From the NCBI GenBank assembly GCA_018067325.1, contig JAGPUU010000420.1:1-11549 (forward strand): a DNA stretch of 11,549 bases. Reading direction: 5' to 3'. The notes below the pieces were generated by a model. The model made no database searches and was not told the origin of the DNA. It was given only the letters and a program-made list of their open reading frames with translations. This stretch comes from Amphritea sp. (GTDB taxonomy: Bacteria > Pseudomonadota > Gammaproteobacteria > Pseudomonadales > Balneatricaceae). The translations under genes and the position numbers were made by a program. This document shows, piece after piece, positions 6,961 to 11,549 of the stretch. Every line of letters starts with the position of its first letter. The first letter of the stretch is position 1.

Positions 6961-7968
6961 ATGTTCAGAGCTAAAATTTCAGGATTGCTGGCCGGAGTTG
7001 TACTGAGTACCGGACTTGCGTGGGTGCCGCAGGTTGTGGCGCATGGCTATGGCGATCATCCCAGGGCGCAACAGTTTATCTCCGAAATGGGTAAAGAAGG
7101 TTTTGATGAGGATAACATCAGAACCATTTTACGTTCAGCAGAGCGTCAGGAAAGTATTCTTAAAGCTATCTCCCGTCCGGCTGAAAAACGCCTGAATTGG
7201 GGCGAGTATCGTAATATATTTCTCAAGGATAAGCGCATCGATCAAGGCGTTGAATTTTGGGGGAAGTATAAAGCGGCATTGGAACGGGCGGAGAAAACCT
7301 ACGGTATTCCGGCAGAAATCATAGTGGCGATTATCGGTGTGGAAACCCGTTATGGGCGTAACATGGGTAGTTACCGGGTGATCGATGCCCTTTCTACGCT
7401 AGGGTTTGATTATCCGCCGCGCGGTAAGTTTTTTAAAGGCCAGCTGAAAGAATACTTCTACCTTCTGAGAGATGAGAAGGCTGATCCATTCAGCCTGAAA
7501 GGTTCTTACGCCGGTGCGATGGGTTTTGGTCAGTTCATTCCCAGTAGTTTTCGCAGCTTTGCCGTTGATTTCGATGGTGATGGCAAAAAAGATATCTGGA
7601 ATAACCCCGTTGATGCGATCGGTAGCGTAGCTAACTACTTCAATGCTCATGGCTGGAAAGCCGGTGAGCCGGTGCGCAGTAATGTGGTGATACGTGAGCT
7701 GGCGGATGAAACCTGGATTAATGCGAACCTTAAACCGGAAGTTACCCTTGAAGAGTGGACTCGACGAGGAATTAATACCCGTCAGGGGCTCGATAAAGAG
7801 GACAAGGCAACTTTGTTGCGGATGGAGTCTAAGGGCGAGTTTCAACACTGGTTCGGGCTACATAATTTCTATGTAATTACCCGCTATAATCACAGCCGCC
7901 TCTACGCTATGGCGGTGTATGAATTAAGCCAGGCGGTAGCAAAAAAACGCAACGGGGTCGCAGGGTAA
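6961..7968 (+). CDS. mltB: Lytic murein transglycosylase B (MltB/SltB1 family)
   Basis: MltB cleaves the glycan bond between MurNAc and GlcNAc and leaves a 1,6-anhydroMurNAc end, allowing wall turnover and insertion. The 335-residue protein opens with a signal peptide (residues 1-27, likely cut after VVA). There is no lipobox cysteine, unlike E. coli MltB, so it is probably a soluble periplasmic enzyme as for Pseudomonas SltB1. The catalytic glutamate lies in IIGVETRYGRNMGSYRVIDA, as Glu128. GSYAGAMGFGQFIPSSF (181-197) is the typical substrate-groove motif. DFDGDGKKDIWN (203-214) matches the EF-hand-like calcium loop of Slt35. The C-terminal NFYVITRYNHSRLYAMAVYEL (302-322) is also family-typical. 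AGGTGGAG at 6949-6956 is a strong ribosome binding site. rlpA follows after 3 bases. Confidence 0.95.
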   Translation: MFRAKISGLLAGVVLSTGLAWVPQVVAHGYGDHPRAQQFISEMGKEGFDEDNIRTILRSAERQESILKAISRPAEKRLNWGEYRNIFLKDKRIDQGVEFWGKYKAALERAEKTYGIPAEIIVAIIGVETRYGRNMGSYRVIDALSTLGFDYPPRGKFFKGQLKEYFYLLRDEKADPFSLKGSYAGAMGFGQFIPSSFRSFAVDFDGDGKKDIWNNPVDAIGSVANYFNAHGWKAGEPVRSNVVIRELADETWINANLKPEVTLEEWTRRGINTRQGLDKEDKATLLRMESKGEFQHWFGLHNFYVITRYNHSRLYAMAVYELSQAVAKKRNGVAG

Positions 7969-7971
7969 ACG

Positions 7972-8814
7972 ATGAAAAGAGTCTTCCTTAATCTGATTGC
8001 GCTGACAATACTGGTGATTATTGGCGGTTGTTCTTCTTCCAGTGGTCGTTATGCTGTCGAGCAGGATTATGGACCTTCCAGTAAAGTAGATGTGTCGAAT
8101 GTGCCGGATGCGGTCCCTCGGGTTGAACCTAAAAGCCGGGGTGGCAATAAGAGCCCTTATACGGTGCTGGGGAAAAGCTATCATGTAATGTCATCCAGTG
8201 CTGGCTACAAAGAGCGTGGGGTCGCGTCCTGGTATGGCAAGAAGTTTCATGGGCATAAAACCTCAAATGGCGAGACTTACAATATGTACGCTATGAGCGC
8301 TGCTCATAAATCACTGCCGTTACCTAGTTATGTTCAGGTTACCAATCTGAAAAATGGCCGAAAAGTGATTGTCAGGGTTAATGATCGAGGGCCTTTTCAT
8401 GGTGGTCGGATTATAGATCTTTCTTATGCCGCAGCTTCTAAGCTCGATATGCTGGGGCAGGGGACCGCGAAGATTGAAGTTGAAGCGATCGATCCTAAAC
8501 GCTGGAGTGGTTCCTCTGCTGGAGTGGTGCGAGCTTTGCCGGCAGCAGTACCCGTCTCCGCTGCGAGTGGTTCTGCCTCGGCTCCTCGTTTTCTTCAGGT
8601 CGGTGCGTTTGGCTTAGAAACAACCGCGACTGAAGCGGTTAATCAACTGCAGGCGATGCTTCCGGGGTATCAGCTACGTGTGGTGCCGCTAAAGCTGAAG
8701 GATCGGACGCTCTATCGGGTTCAGGTAGGGCCTGTGCAACTGAATGCGAATCTGGCTGAACTGGTGTCCAGAATAGAAGCGGCAGGTTATCTGCGGCCAC
8801 ATTTGGTAGACTAA
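7972..8814 (+). CDS. rlpA: Septal-ring lytic transglycosylase / rare lipoprotein A (DPBB and SPOR domains)
   Basis: RlpA is an outer-membrane lipoprotein; in Pseudomonas aeruginosa it is a lytic transglycosylase acting on glycan stripped of stem peptides. The 280-residue product has a lipoprotein signal ending in IIGGC (lipidated Cys20) followed by a Ser-rich tether. The double-psi beta-barrel is at about residues 83-172 (GVASWYGKKFHGHKTSNGE, then AAHKSLPLPSYVQVTNLKNG and VRVNDRGPFHGGRIIDLS). An Ala/Ser/Val linker leads to a SPOR domain at about 204-280 (FLQVGAFG... LYRVQVGPV), which binds denuded septal glycan. Glu101 and His112 have the spacing I recall for the active-site Glu120 and His131 of P. 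aeruginosa RlpA; the position of Asp123 is Asn104 here. It starts 3 bases after mltB with AGGG at 7962-7965, so the pair is likely co-expressed. Confidence 0.94.
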   Translation: MKRVFLNLIALTILVIIGGCSSSSGRYAVEQDYGPSSKVDVSNVPDAVPRVEPKSRGGNKSPYTVLGKSYHVMSSSAGYKERGVASWYGKKFHGHKTSNGETYNMYAMSAAHKSLPLPSYVQVTNLKNGRKVIVRVNDRGPFHGGRIIDLSYAAASKLDMLGQGTAKIEVEAIDPKRWSGSSAGVVRALPAAVPVSAASGSASAPRFLQVGAFGLETTATEAVNQLQAMLPGYQLRVVPLKLKDRTLYRVQVGPVQLNANLAELVSRIEAAGYLRPHLVD

Positions 8815-8922
8815 GCGTTGCTAAACAAAATGTTATTCAAACCTTAAAGAACCATTATGTGATTTTTAGGTCCCATCAGTATCTGGATCCTCTGTAACCG
8901 TAAATAAAGTACATATAAAACC
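8815..8922 (+). other. Intergenic region rlpA-dacA (108 bases), A/T-rich leader without clear Shine-Dalgarno
   Basis: The segment is A/T-rich and probably contains a dacA promoter, but no -10/-35 pair with proper spacing stands out. TATAAA at 8914-8919 is too close to the ATG at 8923 unless the message were nearly leaderless. No AGGA- or GGAG-type sequence precedes the start; only AAAG at 8906-8909 is purine-rich. No terminator hairpin follows rlpA. Confidence 0.4.
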
Positions 8923-10077
8923 ATGATTAAAAAAATTGCTCTTCGTTCTGCCCTGCTGCTGATGGTTATATTTGCTCTGCCTGTTCAGGCGGCAAAGATA
9001 ACACCAGCCCCACCTCAGGTTGCTGCCCGTGCCTATATCGTTATTGATGCAGACACCGGTAAGGTGATTATGGCTAATCGAGAGGAGGAGCGCTTTCCAC
9101 CGGCCAGCCTGACTAAAATGATGACCAGCTATATCCTGGAATCAGAACTGACTAAGGGGAACGTTAGTAAAACAGATCTGGTGCCTATATCGGTGAAAGC
9201 TTGGCGTGCGCCAGGGTCACGGATGTTTATTCAGGAAGGGACTCAGGTATTACTGAGTGATCTGATGAAAGGCATTGTTATTCAGTCGGGCAACGATGCC
9301 AGCGTGGCGGTAGCGGAATATATCGCGGGTAGTGAGGCCTCTTTTGCTGACATGATGAATCAGCATGCTGTTCAGTTGGGAATGAATAGCAGTCACTTTA
9401 TGAACGCTACAGGCTTGCCTGCTGAGGAACATTACTCCTCAGCTAAAGATCTGGCGTTGTTGGCTCAGGCTATCATTCAAAATTATCCTGAGCATTACGG
9501 TGTTTATTCTGAAAAATACTTCACCTATAACAAAATCCGTCAGCCAAACCGTAATAAACTATTGTGGCGTGATGATTCCGTTGATGGTCTGAAAACCGGT
9601 CATACCGATGCTGCAGGATACTGCCTGGTAGCCTCCGCTAAACGTGACGGCATGCGCTTAATTACCGTGGTTATGGGGACGAATAGTGAGGAAGCACGGG
9701 CTCAGGAGAGTCAGAAATTACTTGCTTATGCATTTCGTTACTTCCGCACCCACAAACTTTACGATGCCGGTCAGGTACTGGAAACGACTAAAGTTTGGGC
9801 GGGTCAGCGGGATCAGCTAAGCGTTGGATTGACTAGCGCGATGGCGATAACCATTCCCCGCGGTGAGAGTGAGCAGCTTCGGGCGGTTCTGGATCTGGAT
9901 AAAGTAATCAAAGCACCGATACAGAAAGGCCAGAGTTTCGGTACCCTGAAAGTGATGCTAGAGGGCAAACTTGTCGCAGAAGCTCCGGTTGTAGCGCTGG
10001 AAAGTATTAATGAAGCGGGATTGTTACAGCGTATCTGGGATGCAATTGCGCTATTCTTTTATAATCTGATTAACTGA
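8923..10077 (+). CDS. dacA: D-alanyl-D-alanine carboxypeptidase, PBP5/6 family
   Basis: This low-molecular-weight PBP removes the terminal D-Ala from pentapeptide stems in the periplasm, limiting crosslinking and maintaining cell shape. The 384-residue protein has a signal peptide (1-23, cut after VQA). All three peptidase S11 motifs are present: Ser62-Leu-Thr-Lys65 in PPASLTKMM, Ser122-Gly-Asn124 in QSGNDASVAVAEYIAGS, and Lys224-Thr-Gly226 in DGLKTGHTDAAGYC. A beta-rich PBP5 C-terminal domain covers about 277-366. The last 18 residues (LLQRIWDAIALFFYNLIN) form an amphipathic helix of the kind that anchors PBP5 to the outer face of the inner membrane. Start choice rests on the signal peptide MIKKIALRSALLLM, since no Shine-Dalgarno is visible. 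Pseudomonas genomes call the equivalent gene dacC, so the symbol is uncertain but the activity is not. Confidence 0.95.
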   Translation: MIKKIALRSALLLMVIFALPVQAAKITPAPPQVAARAYIVIDADTGKVIMANREEERFPPASLTKMMTSYILESELTKGNVSKTDLVPISVKAWRAPGSRMFIQEGTQVLLSDLMKGIVIQSGNDASVAVAEYIAGSEASFADMMNQHAVQLGMNSSHFMNATGLPAEEHYSSAKDLALLAQAIIQNYPEHYGVYSEKYFTYNKIRQPNRNKLLWRDDSVDGLKTGHTDAAGYCLVASAKRDGMRLITVVMGTNSEEARAQESQKLLAYAFRYFRTHKLYDAGQVLETTKVWAGQRDQLSVGLTSAMAITIPRGESEQLRAVLDLDKVIKAPIQKGQSFGTLKVMLEGKLVAEAPVVALESINEAGLLQRIWDAIALFFYNLIN

Positions 10078-10096
10078 GCATCCGGCTCTGAGGAAT

Positions 10097-10135
10097 AGAT
10101 GCCCGGGCTTAGGAATGGACTAAGTCCGGGCATCT
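10097..10135 (+). terminator. Strong hairpin between dacA and dat (terminator-like)
   Basis: AGATGCCCGGGCTTAG (10097-10112) pairs with CTAAGTCCGGGCATCT (10120-10135) over 16 consecutive pairs, one of them a G-T wobble, around a seven-base loop (GAATGGA). It begins about 20 bases after the dacA stop. The sequence that follows (GTCGTTAAACG) has no real T-run, so it is at best a weak intrinsic terminator. It may instead attenuate, protect the dacA mRNA 3' end, or affect initiation at dat, whose ATG lies only 14 bases after the stem. The pairing is certain; the function is inferred. Confidence 0.5.
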
Positions 10136-10149
10136 GTCGTTAAACGAAG

Positions 10150-11001
10150 ATGAAAACTGTATATCTGAACGGTGAATATATCGCTGCAGACAAAGCTCAG
10201 GTCTCTGTATTTGACCGGGGTTTTCTGTTTGGCGATAGCGTTTATGAAGTGATCCCTTTTTATCAGGGTCAGGGTTTTCGGCTGGATGAGCATTTGCAAC
10301 GCCTCGGGCATAGTTTGCGAGGGATTCAGATCAGAGCAGAGTTTGACTGGAAAGAGATTCTGACCCGTTTGGTTGAATTGAATGGCGGGGGGAATCTGTC
10401 GGTTTATCTGCAGATTAGTCGGGGGAGTTCGGGTAGCCGAAGTCACATCTATGATGAGGATATGACCCCGACGGTGTTTGCCAGTTGTAGTCCTATAAAA
10501 GATATCTATGACGCGGGCCTCGATTCAGTTGACGGTGTCCGGGCAATAGTCACCGCAGATCTGCGCTGGGGACGTTGTGATATCAAAAGTACTGGCTTGT
10601 TACCGAATATACTGGTGATGCAGCAAGCACGTCAGGCCGGTGTAGAAGAAGCTCTGATGATCCGGGATGGGCTGTTAACGGAAGGGGCTTCCTGTAATCT
10701 GTTTTTAGTCGATAAGGGGGTGATTTATACCCCGAAGCGAGGCTCAGATATTCTTGGCGGCACCACCCGTGAACTGATTTTACAGTTAGCCGATGAAAAC
10801 GGTATTCCTGCGCAGGAAGTTGATATCGATTATGAGCGTCTGCTAGCTGCAGATGAGGTTTGGGTTAGTAGCTCCACGCGGGCGGTAGTTCCGGTGCTTG
10901 AAATTGATGGTCAGCCGGTGGCTGATGGAAAGAAAGGGCCGTTATGGGCTCGTATGTTTGAATTATTTACCTGCTATCAGCGCGACCTGATGAAAGGTTG
11001 A
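10150..11001 (+). CDS. dat: D-amino acid aminotransferase (D-alanine transaminase), PLP fold type IV
   Basis: The enzyme interconverts D-Ala plus 2-oxoglutarate with pyruvate plus D-Glu, both D-amino acids being peptidoglycan precursors. The 283-residue product is almost the length of the Bacillus enzyme (282). Fold-type IV signatures are clear: VSVFDRGFLFGDSVYEV (18-34), Schiff-base lysine Lys146 in RCDIKSTGLLPNIL, Glu178 in LTEGASCNLF, and the phosphate-binding GGTTRELIL (203-211). Arg97-Ser-His99 matches the Arg98-x-His100 carboxylate trap of D-amino acid transaminase, which argues against branched-chain aminotransferase or aminodeoxychorismate lyase. The start fits the family N-terminus (MKTVYLNGEY), although the only purine-rich stretch, GAAG, touches the ATG. 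The gene lies between dacA and ybeD, a place empty in E. coli. Cytoplasmic D-Ala could come from wall recycling; that link is inference. Confidence 0.9.
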   Translation: MKTVYLNGEYIAADKAQVSVFDRGFLFGDSVYEVIPFYQGQGFRLDEHLQRLGHSLRGIQIRAEFDWKEILTRLVELNGGGNLSVYLQISRGSSGSRSHIYDEDMTPTVFASCSPIKDIYDAGLDSVDGVRAIVTADLRWGRCDIKSTGLLPNILVMQQARQAGVEEALMIRDGLLTEGASCNLFLVDKGVIYTPKRGSDILGGTTRELILQLADENGIPAQEVDIDYERLLAADEVWVSSSTRAVVPVLEIDGQPVADGKKGPLWARMFELFTCYQRDLMKG

Positions 11002-11018
11002 GTGACCGAGAGAGAGTT

Positions 11019-11300
11019 ATGGCCCAGCAAACTGAGCAAGAAGCACCCAAAATTGAATTTCCCTGTGCGGATTATCCGATTAAGATAATTGGCCGGGCAG
11101 GACCTGATTTTAAAGAGCTGGTGATCGATATTGTTCGCCAGTATGCCCCTGATCTGGATCTAAGTAAGGTTGACGAGCAGGACAGTAAAAAAGGCACGTT
11201 TACCTCTGTGCGGATGAAGATTACAGCTACCGGTGCAGACCAGCTGGATGCGATGCATAAGGCGTTGAAAGCGACTGGCCGCGTACAGATGGTGATTTGA
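11019..11300 (+). CDS. ybeD: YbeD/DUF493 (UPF0250) family protein
   Basis: This 93-residue protein belongs to the small DUF493 family, an alpha/beta fold likened to ACT-type regulatory domains, with no proven function. It is nearly always encoded next to lipB. The family-typical stretch begins at IEFPCADYPIKIIGRAG (about residues 12-28), continues with IVRQYAPDLD and GTFTSVRMKITATG, and ends with TGRVQMVI. I chose the ATG at 11019 because a GAGAGAG sequence (11008-11016) lies just before it and the length then fits E. coli YbeD (87). An upstream in-frame TTG at 10998, overlapping the dat stop, would add seven residues with no family support. Its stop overlaps the lipB start by one base, so the two are probably translationally coupled. 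Confidence 0.9.
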   Translation: MAQQTEQEAPKIEFPCADYPIKIIGRAGPDFKELVIDIVRQYAPDLDLSKVDEQDSKKGTFTSVRMKITATGADQLDAMHKALKATGRVQMVI

Positions 11301-11549
11301 TGGCGCCGTCTGAACCTTTGGTAGTCCAGGTGTCTGAAAAAATAGTTATTCGTGATCTGGGGTTAGTTGAGTATCAACCCACCTGGTTGACGATGCAGAA
11401 TTTCACCGCCAGTCGAGACGTTGAGACGGTAGACGAAATCTGGTTGCTGGAACATCACCCTGTGTTTACTCAGGGCCAGGCTGGCAACGAGTCGCATCTG
11501 TTAACTACTGGAGATATTCCGGTGGTTAAGGTTGACCGGGGTGGTCAGG
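11300..11549 (+). CDS. lipB: Octanoyl-[acyl-carrier-protein]:protein N-octanoyltransferase (partial, 3' end outside window)
   Basis: LipB moves an octanoyl group from acyl carrier protein to the lipoyl domains of 2-oxoacid dehydrogenases and the glycine cleavage H protein; LipA then inserts sulfur. The 83 codons present include VIRDLGLVEYQPTWLTMQNF (16-35), IWLLEHHPVFTQGQAG (47-62, matching the family LEHPxVxTxGQ motif) and VVKVDRGGQ (75-83), the start of the RGGxxTxHGPGQ active-site signature. The catalytic Cys and Lys would lie beyond the right edge. The ATG shares its A with the TGA of ybeD (TGATG), and GGTG at 11291-11294 serves as ribosome binding site. The frame is open to the end. By analogy with other gammaproteobacteria lipA probably follows, but it is not in view. 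Confidence 0.95.
   Translation, partial: MAPSEPLVVQVSEKIVIRDLGLVEYQPTWLTMQNFTASRDVETVDEIWLLEHHPVFTQGQAGNESHLLTTGDIPVVKVDRGGQ

Noticed and set aside
10060..10065. Perfect TATAAT at the end of dacA as a promoter for dat
   Set aside because: It is formed by codons for Tyr-Asn in the conserved amphipathic tail, and no -35-like hexamer lies 16-18 bases upstream. It could still work weakly, but I would not annotate it.
10998..11018. TTG start for ybeD overlapping the dat stop
   Set aside because: The seven extra residues are not part of the DUF493 family, and the ATG at 11019 has a better placed purine-rich site.
1..11549. Search for insertion sequences, CRISPR arrays, tRNA/rRNA genes, toxin-antitoxin or defence systems
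   Set aside because: None seen. The whole plus-strand stretch is a conserved housekeeping and cell-wall gene block with no foreign-looking segments.

Overview
The window is a chromosomal housekeeping region of a gammaproteobacterium. Gene order and protein motifs match the proA-nadD-rsfS-rlmH-mrdA-rodA-mltB-rlpA-dacA...lipB block of Pseudomonas and the marine Oceanospirillales. The presence of mltB between rodA and rlpA, and of proA at the head, is the Pseudomonas-type layout rather than the E. coli one. Base composition is roughly balanced by eye. I see no mobile elements, tRNA or rRNA genes, CRISPR arrays or signs of recent transfer. The exact genus cannot be read from the sequence; a marine Oceanospirillales relative is my best inference.

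Layout. Bases 1-725 (minus strand) hold the first 241 codons of a two-helix inner-membrane protein with an AhpA/YtjB-like periplasmic domain; its cytoplasmic C-terminus lies outside the window. A 155-base divergent promoter region (726-880) follows, with a good promoter facing proA. Everything from 881 to the right edge is on the plus strand. First come proA (proline synthesis), nadD (NAD synthesis), rsfS (ribosome silencing) and rlmH (23S rRNA methylation). Next are mrdA (PBP2) and rodA, the transpeptidase and glycosyltransferase pair of the elongasome, directly abutting. A 209-base gap leads to mltB and rlpA, two lytic transglycosylase-type proteins. A 108-base gap leads to dacA (D,D-carboxypeptidase). 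A strong hairpin separates dacA from a D-amino acid aminotransferase gene (dat), which is followed by ybeD (DUF493) and the 5' part of lipB (octanoyl transfer for lipoate), cut by the right edge.

How the genes work together. The centre of the window builds and trims the side-wall peptidoglycan: RodA polymerises glycan, PBP2 crosslinks it, MltB and RlpA cut glycan strands, and DacA removes terminal D-Ala from pentapeptides. Dat could interconvert the D-Ala so released with D-Glu, the D-amino acids used for the peptide stem. The flanking genes serve cofactor synthesis (NAD, lipoate), proline synthesis and ribosome function.

No undescribed defence or mobile system is apparent. The points most worth a second look are the truncated membrane sensor at the left edge, the 16-bp hairpin just upstream of dat, and the apparently Shine-Dalgarno-poor starts of dacA and dat.
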